From: Micromonospora chokoriensis
GTDB taxonomy: Bacteria; Actinomycetota; Actinomycetes; Mycobacteriales; Micromonosporaceae
Direction of reading: 5' to 3'
Length of the DNA stretch: 64,000 nt
NCBI RefSeq assembly: GCF_000718555.1
Contig: NZ_JOAN01000001.1
Location: forward strand, 558,001-622,000
Of the stretch, positions 1 to 9,650 are shown piece after piece. Numbering within the stretch: the first letter of the stretch is position 1; each line of letters starts with the position of its first letter. The position numbers were made by a program, and so were the translations under genes. Under the pieces are notes generated by a model. It saw only the letters and a program-made list of their open reading frames with translations, did no database searches and was not told where the DNA came from.

Positions 1-87
1 GAGCTGAAGGCCGAGCTCGACAAGATCAAGGCGGACATCGCCGCGGGCACCATCACCGTCACCTCGAAGGCCCAGCCGACCAAGTGA
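1..87 (+). CDS. BMP-family nucleoside-binding lipoprotein, C-terminal end (partial)
   Basis: Only the last 28 codons and the TGA are in the window; the gene begins upstream. The visible tail is Lys/Asp-rich and ends GTITVTSKAQPTK, the kind of ending seen in basic membrane protein (BMP/PnrA-like) substrate-binding lipoproteins. The call leans on context: the next three genes encode the ATPase and two permeases of exactly this transporter class. It would be the extracellular, lipid-anchored subunit that captures nucleosides. Too little is visible to be sure of the family from this fragment alone. Confidence 0.6.
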   Translation, partial: ELKAELDKIKADIAAGTITVTSKAQPTK

Positions 88-145
88 CAACCGGCCGGCC
101 CCTACGGTGAGATCATCGGAGGGATCGGCGGGAAACAGGTACGAC

Positions 146-198
146 CGATCGGCCGCTCTGGCTCTGCGGGTGCCCCGCGGGGTTGGAGCGGCCGATCG
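146..198 (+). terminator. Stem-loop after the binding-protein gene
   Basis: A perfect 13-base inverted repeat (146-158 pairs with 186-198, CGATCGGCCGCTC and its complement) encloses a GC-rich loop with a smaller nested hairpin. It lies about 60 bases after the binding-protein stop and before the next promoter-like box. It could be a terminator, or a processing/attenuation hairpin that keeps binding-protein mRNA in excess over the ATPase and permeases, a common arrangement in ABC operons. Confidence 0.55.
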
Positions 199-241
199 CG
201 CACCATGTCGACCGGACCGTTCCGGCCGGGTCGACAGCAGC

Positions 242-272
242 TAGGCTGCACCATCGCTCGCACTCCAGGAGG
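242..272 (+). promoter_or_regulatory. Putative -10 box and strong RBS for the ABC ATPase gene
   Basis: A -10-like TAGGCT sits at 242-247 and a full Shine-Dalgarno AGGAGG at 267-272. The RBS is five bases before a CTG at 278 that is in frame with the ATPase, so it decides the start of that gene. Confidence 0.5.
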
Positions 273-277
273 TTGCG

Positions 278-1861
278 CTGAGACTCGAACTGCGCGGCAT
301 CACCAAGCGGTTCGGTGATCTGGTCGCCAACGACCACATCGACCTGACGGTGGAGCCTGGAGAGATTCACGCCCTGCTCGGCGAGAACGGCGCGGGCAAG
401 TCGACCCTGATGAACGTGCTCTACGGGCTCTACCAGCCCGACGAGGGCGAGATCCTGGTCGACGGCAAGCCGCTGAAGCTGAAGGGCCCATCCGACGCGA
501 TCGGTGCCGGGATCGGCATGGTGCACCAGCACTTCATGCTGGTGCCGGTCTTCACCGTCACCGAGAACATCATGCTCGGCGCCGAGCAGGTCAGGGGCGG
601 CATCGCCGGCTTCCTGGACCGGCGTCGGGCCCGGCGCGAGGTCGCCGAGGTGTCCGAGCGCTACAACCTCCGGGTCGACCCGGACGCGGTGATCGAGGAC
701 CTGCCGGTCGGCATCCAGCAACGAGTCGAGATCGTCAAGGCGCTCACCCGCGACGTCGACCTGCTCATCCTGGACGAGCCGACCGCGGTGCTCACCCCCC
801 AGGAGACCGAGGAGTTGCTGACGGTCATGCGGTCGCTCAAGGCGGCCGGCAAGTCGATCGTCTTCATCACCCACAAGCTCGGCGAGGTCAAGGCCATCGC
901 CGACCGGATCACGGTGATCCGGCGCGGAAAGACCGTCGGCACCGCCTCGCCGGAGGCCAGCCGGGACGAGCTGGCCGCGCTGATGGTCGGGCGCAACGTC
1001 CGGCTCACCGTGGACAAGGCCCCGGCCACGCCGGGCGAGCCGGTGCTGGAGGTGGCCGGGCTCGTCGTCGACGACGACCGGCAGATCCGCGCGGTCGACG
1101 GCATCGACCTGACCGTACGCGCCGGTGAGGTGCTCGGCGTGGCGGGCGTGCAGGGCAACGGGCAGACCGAGCTGATCGAGGCGATCATGGGCCTGCGCCC
1201 GGTGCTCGCCGGCACGGTCAGCCTGGCCGGTGACCGGATCGACGGCTGGAAGCCCAAGAAGGTGCTCCGGGCGGGCGTCGGCTACGTGCCCGAGGACCGC
1301 AGCGTGGACGGCCTGGTCAAGGAGTTCAGCGTCGCGGAGAACCTGGTACTGGACATCTACGACCGGCCGCCGTTCGGTTCCGGGCTCGCGCTGAAGCCGG
1401 ACGCGATCGCCGCCTCCGCCAAGGAGCGGATCGAGCAGTTCGACGTCCGTACCTCATCGGCCGACACGGCGGTGGGCACCCTCTCCGGTGGCAACCAGCA
1501 GAAGGTGATCGTGGCCCGGGAGCTGTCCCGGCCGCTGAAGCTCTTCATCGCCGCCCAGCCGACCCGTGGCGTCGACGTCGGGTCGATCGAGTTCATCCAC
1601 AGCCAGATCATCCGCGAACGGGACATCGGCACCGCCGTCCTGGTGGTCTCCAGCGAACTCGACGAGGTGATCGGGCTGGCCGACCGGATCGCGGTGATGT
1701 ACCGCGGTCGGATCATCGGCATCGTCGGCCCGGACACCCCACGCGAGGAGATCGGCCTGCTGATGGCCGGCATCAGCCCGGACGCGGCCCACGAGGCCAC
1801 CGCGGCGACCGGCGAGGGCCCGGCGAACGCCGACGGTTCCGCGAGCGAGGACGAGGCATGA
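278..1861 (+). CDS. Nucleoside ABC transporter ATPase, two ABC domains, probable CTG start
   Basis: This cytoplasmic ATPase would power nucleoside uptake together with the two following permeases. It is about 527 residues with two tandem ABC domains, as in RbsA/YufO-type importers. Domain 1 has Walker [10 protein letters not shown], a signature region near [15 protein letters not shown] and Walker [12 protein letters not shown]. Domain 2 has [10 protein letters not shown], the signature [14 protein letters not shown] and an unusual Walker B ([12 protein letters not shown]), so domain 2 is probably catalytically weak, as is common in this group. The first in-frame GTG (350) would cut off the N-terminal strand leading to Walker A; reading from CTG 278, after AGGAGG, restores [20 protein letters not shown]. 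The stop overlaps the next gene by four bases (ATGA), implying translational coupling. Function is confident; substrate is inferred from the salvage genes nearby. Confidence 0.88.
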   Translation: MRLELRGITKRFGDLVANDHIDLTVEPGEIHALLGENGAGKSTLMNVLYGLYQPDEGEILVDGKPLKLKGPSDAIGAGIGMVHQHFMLVPVFTVTENIMLGAEQVRGGIAGFLDRRRARREVAEVSERYNLRVDPDAVIEDLPVGIQQRVEIVKALTRDVDLLILDEPTAVLTPQETEELLTVMRSLKAAGKSIVFITHKLGEVKAIADRITVIRRGKTVGTASPEASRDELAALMVGRNVRLTVDKAPATPGEPVLEVAGLVVDDDRQIRAVDGIDLTVRAGEVLGVAGVQGNGQTELIEAIMGLRPVLAGTVSLAGDRIDGWKPKKVLRAGVGYVPEDRSVDGLVKEFSVAENLVLDIYDRPPFGSGLALKPDAIAASAKERIEQFDVRTSSADTAVGTLSGGNQQKVIVARELSRPLKLFIAAQPTRGVDVGSIEFIHSQIIRERDIGTAVLVVSSELDEVIGLADRIAVMYRGRIIGIVGPDTPREEIGLLMAGISPDAAHEATAATGEGPANADGSASEDEA

Positions 1862-3222
1862 CCACCAACCCCAACCCGCAGTCGGGCTCCCCCGACAAGG
1901 AGCCGGCGAGCGAGGCCCAGGCCGCGCAGAACGCCCTCGGCAACACCGAACGGGCCGAGACGGCGACCCTGCCGGGCCGCCCACAGCCTGAATCGGAGCC
2001 GAAGCCGAGCCTCGGCCGGATGTTCCTGGACAACCTCTGGGCGGCCAACACCTTCACGGTGACCCTGCTGTCGTTGGTGCTGGCGATCGTGGTCGGCGCG
2101 GTGTTGATGATCATCTCTGATCCGACGGTGCTCTCCACCTACTCGTACATCACCTCGCGCCCGTCCGACGCGATCAACTCCAGTTGGACGCTCGTCAGCG
2201 AGGCGTACGCGAACCTGTTCAAGGGCTCGGTCTTCGACCCGGAGGCGTTCTCCGCCTGGGTGAACGGCACCGGCGGTTGGCAGGCCGTGCTCGCGCCGAT
2301 CTCGGAGACGCTCACCTACGCGGCGCCGCTGATCTTCACCGGCCTGTCGGTGGCGCTGGCCTTCCGGGGCGGCCTGTTCAACATCGGCGCCCAGGGTCAG
2401 GCCACCATCGGTGTGATCATGGCGGCGCTGGCCGGCTTCCTGCTGCCGCTGCCGCCCGGCCTGCACCTGCTGGTGGCGGTGCTGGCTGGCGCGCTGGGCG
2501 GGGCGATCTGGGGCTTCATCCCCGGCATCCTCAAGGCCCGTGCCGGCGCGCACGAGGTGATCAACACGATCATGCTCAACTACGTCGCCACGTACTTCCT
2601 GACCTGGTTGATCGTGCAGAACGGCGTGCAGGACCCGACCCGCACCGACGCGATCAGCAAGGCGGTCGACAGCTCCGCCCAGCTGCCCCGACTGCTCGGC
2701 GGCGACCTGCGGGTGCACGCCGGCATCCTGCTCGCCGTGCTGGCCACCTGGGCGGTGGCCTGGCTGCTCAACCGCTCGACGCTCGGCTTCGAGCTGCGCG
2801 CGGTCGGCGCCAACCCGGACGCCGCCCGGACCGCCGGCATCAGCGTCACCCGGACGTACATCCTGATCATGGTCTTTGCTGGCATCCTGGCGGGCCTCGG
2901 CGGCTCGAACATGGTGCTCGGCTCCACCGCCAGTGCTCTGACCCCGCTGGTGGTCGCGCAGATCGGTTTCGACGGCATCCTGGTGGCGTTGCTCGGGCGG
3001 GTGAAGCCCTGGGGGGTGCTGCTCGCCGCGCTGCTGTTCGGGGCGTTGCAGGCCGGTGGCAACCGGATGCAGTCGTACTCCGGGATCTCGCTGGAGCTGG
3101 TGACCGTGCTCCAGGCGCTGATCGTCATCTTCATCGCCGCGCCGGCCCTGGTGAAGGCGATCTTCCAGCTCCGGGCCGCACGCGCAGCCCGGTTGCAGAC
3201 GAGCCTGGCGAAGGGCTGGTAA
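1858..3222 (+). CDS. Nucleoside ABC transporter permease 1 (YufP-like)
   Basis: Integral membrane subunit of the BMP-type nucleoside importer. The 454-residue protein has a hydrophilic, acidic N-terminal 50 residues, one membrane segment (about 58-78), an extracytoplasmic stretch, and then a bundle of hydrophobic helices from about residue 140. [13 protein letters not shown] and [13 protein letters not shown] are typical of the branched-chain permease-like (BPD_transp_2) superfamily. It overlaps the ATPase stop by four bases and is followed three bases later by the second permease, so the three genes form one translation unit. The long polar N-terminus is common among actinobacterial members. 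Confidence 0.88.
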   Translation: MTTNPNPQSGSPDKEPASEAQAAQNALGNTERAETATLPGRPQPESEPKPSLGRMFLDNLWAANTFTVTLLSLVLAIVVGAVLMIISDPTVLSTYSYITSRPSDAINSSWTLVSEAYANLFKGSVFDPEAFSAWVNGTGGWQAVLAPISETLTYAAPLIFTGLSVALAFRGGLFNIGAQGQATIGVIMAALAGFLLPLPPGLHLLVAVLAGALGGAIWGFIPGILKARAGAHEVINTIMLNYVATYFLTWLIVQNGVQDPTRTDAISKAVDSSAQLPRLLGGDLRVHAGILLAVLATWAVAWLLNRSTLGFELRAVGANPDAARTAGISVTRTYILIMVFAGILAGLGGSNMVLGSTASALTPLVVAQIGFDGILVALLGRVKPWGVLLAALLFGALQAGGNRMQSYSGISLELVTVLQALIVIFIAAPALVKAIFQLRAARAARLQTSLAKGW

Positions 3223-3225
3223 CTC

Positions 3226-4506
3226 ATGTCCACCATGGCTGTCCCTGACATCGCCGTCGCCCCGGTCGACGAGGGCTTCTGGACTCGCAGCCGCAAGGTC
3301 GGCCTCACGCTGCTGGGGCTCGGCCTGCTGGCCGCGGTGCTCTTCGGCGCGCTCGCCACCGACCAGCAGGCCCGGTTCACGCTCAGCGACGACGCGGCCG
3401 GTGCCGCATTGGAGATCAACGGCACGATCGGGGCGATCCTGTTCGGGATCATCACGATCGCCGCCGGTGCGGCGCTGCTCGCCGGGGTGCCGAAGCGCTG
3501 GTTCCTCCCCGTGCTCGGCGTCGGGCTCGTCGGCTTCGTGCTCTCGTTCCTCTGCTGGCAGGTCTCCGCCGCGCCGGCCGGGCAGAACTTCATGCCGCTG
3601 GTCAACATCATCCGGGGCACGTTCATTCTGGCGCTACCGCTGATCTTCGGCGCGCTCGCCGGGGTGCTCTGCGAGCGCTCCGGCGTGGTCAACGTGGCCA
3701 TCGAGGGTCAGCTGCTGATGGGCGCCTTCAGTGGCGCCCTGTTCGGCAGCATCTCCGGCAGCGTCTGGGTAGGCCTGGTCGCCGCCGCCATCGGCGGCGC
3801 GCTCATCTCTCTGCTGCTGGCCGTCTTCGCGATCCGCTACCTGGTCGACCAGGTCGTCATGGGCATCGTGCTCAACCTGCTCGCGATCGGCGTCACCGGC
3901 TTCCTCTACGAGCGGCTGATGCAGACCGACGCGGAGAAGTACAACAGCGCCCCCCGCTTCAGCAACTGGGAGATCCCGCTGCTGAAGGACATTCCGGTGC
4001 TCGGGCCGGCGCTGTTCCGGGGCAACATCTTCCTCTACCTCGGTCTGCTGCTGGTGCTGGTGATCCACATCGGGCTGTTCCGTACCCGGTGGGGGCTGCG
4101 GACCCGCTCGGTCGGGGAGCACCCGATCGCCGCCGACACGCTCGGCGTCAAGGTGCTGCGGGTCCGCTACCGCAACGTGCTGCTGGCCGGTGTGGTCGCC
4201 GGCATCGGCGGCGCGTCCTACACGCTGGCGCTCTACTCGTTCACCAAGAACATGATCGGCGGCAAGGGCTTCATCGCACTGGCCGCGCTGATCTTCGGCC
4301 GGTGGAACCCGACCGGCGCGCTGCTCGCCGCGCTCTTCTTCGGCTTCGCCGACCAGCTCGCCACCTACCTGGGTGCGATCAGCAGCTCCATCCCCAGCCA
4401 GTTCCTGGCCATGCTGCCCTACCTGGCGACCATCCTGGCCGTCGCCGGGCTGGTCGGCCGGGTCCGGGCACCGGCCGCCGACGGCAAGCCCTACATCAAG
4501 GGCTGA
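3226..4506 (+). CDS. Nucleoside ABC transporter permease 2 (YufQ-like)
   Basis: Second membrane subunit of the importer, forming a heterodimeric channel with the preceding permease. It is 426 residues. After a polar N-terminus it has two early membrane segments and then the family core with CERSGVVNVAIEGQLL and VDQVVMGIVLNLLAIG. The ATG at 3226 follows the previous stop by three bases; an alternative ATG at 3235 would remove three residues. A short non-coding gap (4507-4615) leads to cytidine deaminase, which probably has its own promoter as well. Confidence 0.88.
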   Translation: MSTMAVPDIAVAPVDEGFWTRSRKVGLTLLGLGLLAAVLFGALATDQQARFTLSDDAAGAALEINGTIGAILFGIITIAAGAALLAGVPKRWFLPVLGVGLVGFVLSFLCWQVSAAPAGQNFMPLVNIIRGTFILALPLIFGALAGVLCERSGVVNVAIEGQLLMGAFSGALFGSISGSVWVGLVAAAIGGALISLLLAVFAIRYLVDQVVMGIVLNLLAIGVTGFLYERLMQTDAEKYNSAPRFSNWEIPLLKDIPVLGPALFRGNIFLYLGLLLVLVIHIGLFRTRWGLRTRSVGEHPIAADTLGVKVLRVRYRNVLLAGVVAGIGGASYTLALYSFTKNMIGGKGFIALAALIFGRWNPTGALLAALFFGFADQLATYLGAISSSIPSQFLAMLPYLATILAVAGLVGRVRAPAADGKPYIKG

Positions 4507-4615
4507 CCATGACCCGGGCTGTCCCACACCGGCCATCACCGCAGATCGCTGCTTGCCGGGCCGAGGAGCCGGCCCTGCCCGCTTCTGACCTGGGCTGCTT
4601 GGGCAGAATGGCGGC

Positions 4616-5326
4616 ATGACCGACATTGACTGGGCGCGGTTGCGCGCCGCCGCCACCGACGCGATGCGGCACGCGTACGCGCCGTACTCGACGTTTCCGG
4701 TCGGGGCGGCCGCGCTTGTCGACGATGGCCGAGTGGTGGTCGGCTGCAACGTGGAGAACGCCGCGTACGGGGTGACGCTCTGCGCCGAGTGCGGGGTCGT
4801 GTCCAGCCTGCATGCCACCGGTGGTGGTCGGCTCGTCGCGCTCTCCTGCGTCGACGCGACAGGTGAGCCGTTGATGCCGTGCGGCCGCTGTCGGCAGCTG
4901 CTCTGGGAACACGGCGGGCCGGAGTGTCTGATCGAGAGCAAGACCCGGCCGCTGCGGATGGCCGAGCTGTTGCCGCACGCCTTCGGCGTGGAGGACCTGG
5001 AGGCCGTCACCGGTGAGACGCCGGTGCCGGTGGTCCCGGAGCGGCTGGCCGCGTGGCGAGGGCGCGGCACCGTCTTCGTGCACCCGGACATGTCCGCCGG
5101 TCAGCAGGTCTGGACGGCGTACTGGGAGCGTTCGGCCGGCGACGACGCTGGCGCCGAGACCGGGGTGCTGGAGGAGGCACCGAGCTGGGCCGACCCGGCC
5201 GAGGCGATCACCTGGGGTCTGGCGCGGACGCCCCGGGTGGTCGTGGTGGACGCCACCGGCACGATTTTCTGGGCGGGCGAAGGCGAGCCGCCGCTGGAGA
5301 TCCCGGTCCGCTGGTCCGCCAGCTGA
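4616..5326 (+). CDS. cdd: Cytidine deaminase with C-terminal extension
   Basis: Deaminates cytidine and deoxycytidine to uridine and deoxyuridine in pyrimidine salvage. The N-terminal ~130 residues form a complete CDA: NVENAAYG, the zinc/catalytic CAE (Cys56, Glu58) and PCGRC (Cys89, Cys92), which is the Cys3 zinc pattern of tetrameric CDAs. The protein is 236 residues, about 100 longer than a normal CDA of this type. The extra part (about 130-236) has a VFVHPDMSAGQQVW block and ends VVVVDATGTIFWAGEGEPP; I do not recognise it as a known domain. CAGAAT at 4604-4609, six bases before the ATG, suggests a leaderless mRNA. It sits between the nucleoside importer and thymidine phosphorylase. Confidence 0.9.
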   Translation: MTDIDWARLRAAATDAMRHAYAPYSTFPVGAAALVDDGRVVVGCNVENAAYGVTLCAECGVVSSLHATGGGRLVALSCVDATGEPLMPCGRCRQLLWEHGGPECLIESKTRPLRMAELLPHAFGVEDLEAVTGETPVPVVPERLAAWRGRGTVFVHPDMSAGQQVWTAYWERSAGDDAGAETGVLEEAPSWADPAEAITWGLARTPRVVVVDATGTIFWAGEGEPPLEIPVRWSAS

Positions 5327-5388
5327 CCGCAAAGCCGCAGGCGACCACACGCGCGCGACCACACGGCAAGGCCGCGGGCTACCGCCCC

Positions 5389-5480
5389 GCCCCGCCATGA
5401 TCGTGCTCGATCCTGGAAATAGTGCCCAACCTTGTGATGCGAGGGGACTACTTCCTAGTTCGAGCGCGATCAGGGCGGGC
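5389..5480. repeat. Long imperfect intergenic palindrome
   Basis: Bases 5389-5410 (with GATCGTGCTCGA) are nearly complementary to 5460-5480 (with TCGAGCGCGATC). The interior also pairs (GGAAATAGT against ACTACTTCC), giving one long imperfect hairpin that fills most of the cdd-deoA gap. It resembles the other intergenic palindromes in this window and looks like a dispersed REP/MITE-type element or a strong terminator. Confidence 0.6.
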
Positions 5481-5554
5481 GGGGGCGGGGACGGCGCCGA
5501 GGCGGCTGGCACGGCCCTGGACTGATCCACAACGATGTGAGAAGGAACCACACG

Positions 5555-6835
5555 GTGAGTGCTTTTGCTGCTGTTGACGTTATCCGGGTCAAGCGGGATG
5601 GGGGTGTGCTGTCGGACGCGCAGATCGACTGGGTGGTCGACGCGTACACCCGGGGGGTTGTCGCCGACGAGCAGATGTCCGCGCTGGCGATGGCGATCCT
5701 GCTCAACGGTATGACCGGGCCGGAGATCGCCCGGTGGACCGCCGCGATGATCGCCAGCGGTGAGCGACTGGACCTCTCGGCGGTACGCCGGCCGACTGTC
5801 GACAAGCACTCGACCGGAGGCGTCGGCGACAAGATCACTCTGCCGCTCACCCCGCTGGTGGCGGCGTGTGGCGCGGCCGTGCCGCAGCTCAGCGGCCGGG
5901 GTCTCGGGCACACCGGCGGCACGCTGGACAAGTTGGAGTCCATCCCGGGCTGGCGGGCCACGGTGAGCAACGACGAGTTCATCGCCCAGTTGGACGAGGT
6001 CGGCGCGGTGATCTGCGCGGCCGGCGCTGGGCTCGCTCCCGCCGACCGCAAGCTGTACGCGTTGCGCGACGTTACCGGCACCGTGGAGGCGATCCCGCTG
6101 ATCGCCAGCTCGATCATGAGTAAGAAGATCGCCGAGGGGACCGGCGCGCTGGTCCTCGACGTCAAGGTCGGCTCGGGCGCCTTCATGAAGTCCGTCGACC
6201 AGGCCCGCGAGTTGGCGCGCACCATGGTCGAGTTGGGTGGCGCGCACGGCGTGCGTACGGTCGCCCTGCTCACCGACATGTCCACCCCGCTCGGCCTGGC
6301 GATCGGCAACGCGGTCGAGGTGACCGAGTCGGTCGAGGTGCTGGCCGGTGGTGGCCCGGCCGACGTGGTGGAGCTGACCCTCGCCCTGGCCCGGGAGATG
6401 CTCGACGCCGCTGGCCTGCCGGACGCCGACCCGGCGGCGGCGCTGCGCGATGGCCGGGCGATGGACTCCTGGCGGGCGATGATCCGGGCGCAGGGCGGCG
6501 ACCCGGACGCGCCGATGCCAGCGGCCGCCGAGGTGGAGGTGGTCCGCGCCGAGCGGGACGGGTACGTCGCGGCCGTCGACGCGTACGCGATGGGGGTTGC
6601 GGCGTGGCGGCTCGGCGCGGGTCGGGCCCGCAAGGAGGACCCGGTCAGCGTGCCGGCCGGTGTGGTGTTGCACAAGCGCCCGGGTGACGAGGTGCGGGCC
6701 GGTGACCCGCTCTACGAGCTGCGTGCCGAGGACGCCACGCGGATTCCGGCCGCGCTCACCGAGGCCGCCAACGCGGTGCGGATCGCGTCGACGGCTCCGG
6801 CGGCGACGTCGCTGGTCATCGAACGCATCGGCTGA
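5555..6835 (+). CDS. deoA: Thymidine phosphorylase
   Basis: Phosphorolyses thymidine and deoxyuridine to the free base and 2-deoxyribose-1-phosphate, linking the importer to the deoC pathway further along. It is 426 residues from GTG 5555, which is preceded by GAAGGA with 8-base spacing; the upstream in-frame GTG at 5537 lies before that RBS and was rejected. Diagnostic motifs are KHSTGGVGDK (phosphate binding) and SGRGLGHTGGTLDKLESIPG (active-site loop), followed by SSIMSKKIAEG. Length and domain order are normal for the pyrimidine-nucleoside phosphorylase family. Confidence 0.95.
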   Translation: MSAFAAVDVIRVKRDGGVLSDAQIDWVVDAYTRGVVADEQMSALAMAILLNGMTGPEIARWTAAMIASGERLDLSAVRRPTVDKHSTGGVGDKITLPLTPLVAACGAAVPQLSGRGLGHTGGTLDKLESIPGWRATVSNDEFIAQLDEVGAVICAAGAGLAPADRKLYALRDVTGTVEAIPLIASSIMSKKIAEGTGALVLDVKVGSGAFMKSVDQARELARTMVELGGAHGVRTVALLTDMSTPLGLAIGNAVEVTESVEVLAGGGPADVVELTLALAREMLDAAGLPDADPAAALRDGRAMDSWRAMIRAQGGDPDAPMPAAAEVEVVRAERDGYVAAVDAYAMGVAAWRLGAGRARKEDPVSVPAGVVLHKRPGDEVRAGDPLYELRAEDATRIPAALTEAANAVRIASTAPAATSLVIERIG

Positions 6836-6945
6836 GCGATCCGCTGTCGCCCTGGCGTGGTGCCGGTGGCCTGGGAGCGCTATTGTCGCAGGCCAAGGGG
6901 GGACAACCGGCCTTGCGCCGGCGCGAGCAGACAGGAAGATCCGCC

Positions 6946-7626
6946 GTGACCGTTGCTGCCCCCGATCCACGTGAGGTGCGCGAGGCGAGCCTGGACGAGC
7001 TGTCCCGGCTTGGCCTGCCGTTGCCGCCGCCCCAGTTTCCCCTCGTCTGGGAGCCGGGCGACGGGATCGACCTGCGCCCCACGGCGGAGATCGAGGCGCG
7101 GATCGCGGTGCTGCACCTGATCCTGGCCCGCTGCTTCGGGATGCCCCCACAGGCGGCGATGAGCTGGCTGCTCGGCTCACACCTGGTCGACATGGTCACC
7201 CCACCGGAGTGGCAGTTCGTGATGGGCGGCAAGGGCGACCACCGGTCGTTCGTGCTGCATCACGACGCGCTCTTCGCGCTGGCCTGGGTGCTGGGGCTGA
7301 GCAAGCAGCTCGACCCCACCCTGGCCGTCGACGAGCGGCTGGTCGAGCGGCTGCCGCACATCGCCGAGGGGGAGTCCTTCCCGCACTGGCGTTCCCGGAT
7401 CCTCACCGCGCCGCAGCACCCGGCCGACGCGGCCGCCCTGCTCGACCTGCACTACTGCCTGGACTGGGCGTACCTGGAGACCGAGCGCGGCGGTCGGCGT
7501 GCGCCGGGTCTGGTCGACGCGAACGCGATCGGGCAGCGGCGCTGGGCGTTGGAGTGGGCGGTGATCCTGCGCGGGCCGTACCACGACGAGCCGCCCGGCT
7601 GGGAAGAGGTCGACCTCTCCACCTGA
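6946..7626 (+). CDS. DUF4272 domain-containing protein
   Basis: A 226-residue soluble protein of unknown function. The Trp-rich segments (MSWLLGSHLVDMVTPPEW, FALAWVLGLSKQLDP, HYCLDWAYLETE) match what I recall of the DUF4272 family, often encoded near metabolic genes in actinobacteria. GTG 6946 is chosen because AGGAAG lies 8-9 bases upstream; a longer reading from TTG 6883 has no such site. It ends two bases from the convergent methyltransferase gene. Confidence 0.75.
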   Translation: MTVAAPDPREVREASLDELSRLGLPLPPPQFPLVWEPGDGIDLRPTAEIEARIAVLHLILARCFGMPPQAAMSWLLGSHLVDMVTPPEWQFVMGGKGDHRSFVLHHDALFALAWVLGLSKQLDPTLAVDERLVERLPHIAEGESFPHWRSRILTAPQHPADAAALLDLHYCLDWAYLETERGGRRAPGLVDANAIGQRRWALEWAVILRGPYHDEPPGWEEVDLST

Positions 7627-7628
7627 GC

Positions 7629-8516
7629 TCAGCGGGGTAGGTAGGTGTCCACCCGGATCGCCACGGTCACCCGTACCGGCTCGGGTAGGGCGGCCAGCCG
7701 TCCGGCGAGGGCGTCCGGCGCGGTGTGCCAGGCGCTGGGGCCCATCCCGACCAGGGTGGCGACCTCCAGCCGGGTCAGGGCCAGCTCCGTCCGGTGCGCC
7801 GTCGAACTGGCCAGGGTGAAGTGCCCGCCCAGGCTGCCGGTCACCCGCTCGGCCTTGTCCGGGTCCACCCGCAGCAGGTCGAGGGCATCGACCAACTCGG
7901 CGAGGTGGTCGGTGTCGGGCGTGACCACCAGCAGCGTCCCGGCCGGATCGAGCACCCGGTGGAACTCGGCGCCGTTTCGCGGGGCGAAGACGTTCAGCAG
8001 CACGGCGGTCGAGGCGTCCGCCAACGGCAGCCGCTGCCAGGTGTCGGCGAGCGCCGCGGCGGCCCGGGGATGCGCGCGGGCCGCGCGCCGCAGCGCCGGC
8101 TTGGACACGTCCAGGGCCAGACCCACGGCGTCCGGCAGCGCCGCCAGCACCGCGCCGAGGTACCGGCCGGTGCCGGCACCGGCATCCACCACCAGGGGGT
8201 ACGCCCCGAAGCCCGCCACGGCCCGCGTCGCGGCTGCGGCAAGCGCGTCCGAGATGACGTCGTAGTGCCCGGCGGCCTGGAAGTCCGCCCGGGCGGCGAC
8301 CATCTCGGCGGTGTCACCGACGTGCGGGGCCCGACCGGTGAGCAGGTTGACGTAGCCCTGACGCGCGATGTCGAAGCTGTGCCGTCGCGGGCAACGCAGG
8401 GCCCGAACGTCGGTGGCTTGCGCAAGTGGCTCGCCGCAGACCGGGCAGCGCAGCCGGTCGAGAACCCGGGGATCCAGGTCAGGGCGCGGCTTGTCCAACC
8501 CCCGGAACGCGTCCAT
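7629..8516 (-). CDS. RlmA/TlrB-type 23S rRNA (guanine-N1) methyltransferase-like protein
   Basis: SAM-dependent methyltransferase of 295 residues. The N-terminus carries a zinc ribbon (CPVCGEPL ... CPRRHSFD) followed by IARQGYVNLL, the layout of the RlmA(I/II) family that methylates G745/G748 of 23S rRNA; TlrB homologues confer tylosin resistance. The SAM motif is VVDAGAGTGRYLGAVL. TAGGCT (read on the minus strand, 8529-8524) ends seven bases before the ATG, so the mRNA is probably leaderless, mirroring the divergent add gene. Whether it is a housekeeping or a resistance enzyme cannot be told from sequence alone. Confidence 0.85.
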   Translation of the reverse strand: MDAFRGLDKPRPDLDPRVLDRLRCPVCGEPLAQATDVRALRCPRRHSFDIARQGYVNLLTGRAPHVGDTAEMVAARADFQAAGHYDVISDALAAAATRAVAGFGAYPLVVDAGAGTGRYLGAVLAALPDAVGLALDVSKPALRRAARAHPRAAAALADTWQRLPLADASTAVLLNVFAPRNGAEFHRVLDPAGTLLVVTPDTDHLAELVDALDLLRVDPDKAERVTGSLGGHFTLASSTAHRTELALTRLEVATLVGMGPSAWHTAPDALAGRLAALPEPVRVTVAIRVDTYLPR

Positions 8517-8574
8517 GCCGTCGAGCCTAGTGGCCGCACTCCGCGGGCCCGAACCGGCTGACTAGGGTCTGAGC
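8517..8574. promoter_or_regulatory. Divergent promoters for the RlmA-like gene and add, both leaderless-type
   Basis: Only 58 bases separate the two start codons. A minus-strand TAGGCT (8529-8524) is seven bases from one ATG, and a plus-strand TAGGGT (8563-8568) is six bases from the other. Neither start has a Shine-Dalgarno sequence. Confidence 0.55.
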
Positions 8575-9648
8575 ATGCACGAAACTATCCGATACGAGGA
8601 CATCGTCAAGGTCCCGAAGGCGCTACTGCACGATCACCTGGACGGCGGGCTGCGGCCGGCGACAATCGTCGAACTGGCCGCCGAAGTGGGCCACGAGCTG
8701 CCCACCACCGATCCTGAGGCGCTCGGACGCTGGTTCGTGGACGCGGCGGACTCCGGCTCGCTGGAGCGCTACCTCGAAACGTTCGCGCACACCGTGGCGG
8801 TCATGCAGACCGCGCCCGCGCTGCGTCGAGTGGCCCGCGAGTGCGCTCTGGACCTGGCCAACGACGGTGTCGTCTACGCCGAGGTGCGCTTTGCCCCGGA
8901 GCAGCACCTGGAACAGGACCTGAGCCTGGACGAGGTGGTCGAGGCGGTGCTGGCCGGGTTCGCCGAGGGCACCGCCCAGGCGGTCGAGGCGGGCCTGACC
9001 ATCCGGGTGGGCACCCTGCTCACCGCGATGCGGCACGCCGCCCGCTCTCAGGAGATCGCCGAGCTGGCGGTGCGGCACCGGGACGCCGGGGTGGTCGGCT
9101 TCGACATCGCCGGCGCCGAGGCGGGCTTTCCCCCCACCCGGCACCTGGACGCCTTCGAGTACCTCCAGCGGGAGAACTTCCACTTCACCATCCACGCCGG
9201 CGAGGCGTTCGGCCTGCCGTCGATCTGGCAGGCGATCCAGTGGTGCGGGGCCGACCGGCTCGGCCACGGGGTGCGGATCGTCGACGACATCGCCCCCGAC
9301 GGCACGCTCGGCCGACTGGCCGCGTACGTCCGGGACAAGCGGATCCCGCTGGAGCTGTGCCCCTCGTCGAACGTGCAGACCGGCGCGGTGACCTCGATCG
9401 CGGACCACCCCATCGGCCTGCTGCGGGACCTGCGCTTCCGGGCCACCGTCAACACCGACAACCGCCTGATGAGCGGCACCTCGATGTCGCGGGAGATGTC
9501 GCTGCTGGTGGAGACGTTCGGCTACGGCTGGAAAGAGTTGCAGTGGTTCACCATCAACGCGATGAAGAGCGCCTTCATCCCATTCGACGAGCGGCTGCGG
9601 ATCATCGATGAGGTGATCAAGCCGGCGTACGCGAAGTTGCTGGCCTGA
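8575..9648 (+). CDS. add: Adenosine deaminase
   Basis: Hydrolyses adenosine and deoxyadenosine to inosine and deoxyinosine. It is 357 residues, normal for the family. Zinc and catalytic motifs are all present: [12 protein letters not shown] (HxH), HAGEAFG (His and Glu), RLGHGVRI, and the NTDNRLMS variant of the terminal metal-binding motif usual in actinobacteria. It belongs functionally with cdd, deoA and the importer. Confidence 0.95.
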   Translation: MHETIRYEDIVKVPKALLHDHLDGGLRPATIVELAAEVGHELPTTDPEALGRWFVDAADSGSLERYLETFAHTVAVMQTAPALRRVARECALDLANDGVVYAEVRFAPEQHLEQDLSLDEVVEAVLAGFAEGTAQAVEAGLTIRVGTLLTAMRHAARSQEIAELAVRHRDAGVVGFDIAGAEAGFPPTRHLDAFEYLQRENFHFTIHAGEAFGLPSIWQAIQWCGADRLGHGVRIVDDIAPDGTLGRLAAYVRDKRIPLELCPSSNVQTGAVTSIADHPIGLLRDLRFRATVNTDNRLMSGTSMSREMSLLVETFGYGWKELQWFTINAMKSAFIPFDERLRIIDEVIKPAYAKLLA

Positions 9649-9650
9649 GC

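Noticed and set aside
1357..2718. 453-residue minus-strand open frame over the ABC ATPase and first permease
   Set aside because: It is an antisense shadow. The sense strand has the diagnostic ABC and permease motifs.
4496..7180. 894-residue minus-strand open frame over cdd and deoA
   Set aside because: It is an antisense shadow of two well-identified genes. The translation is Arg/His/Gly-rich without any recognisable domain, as expected from high-GC codon bias.
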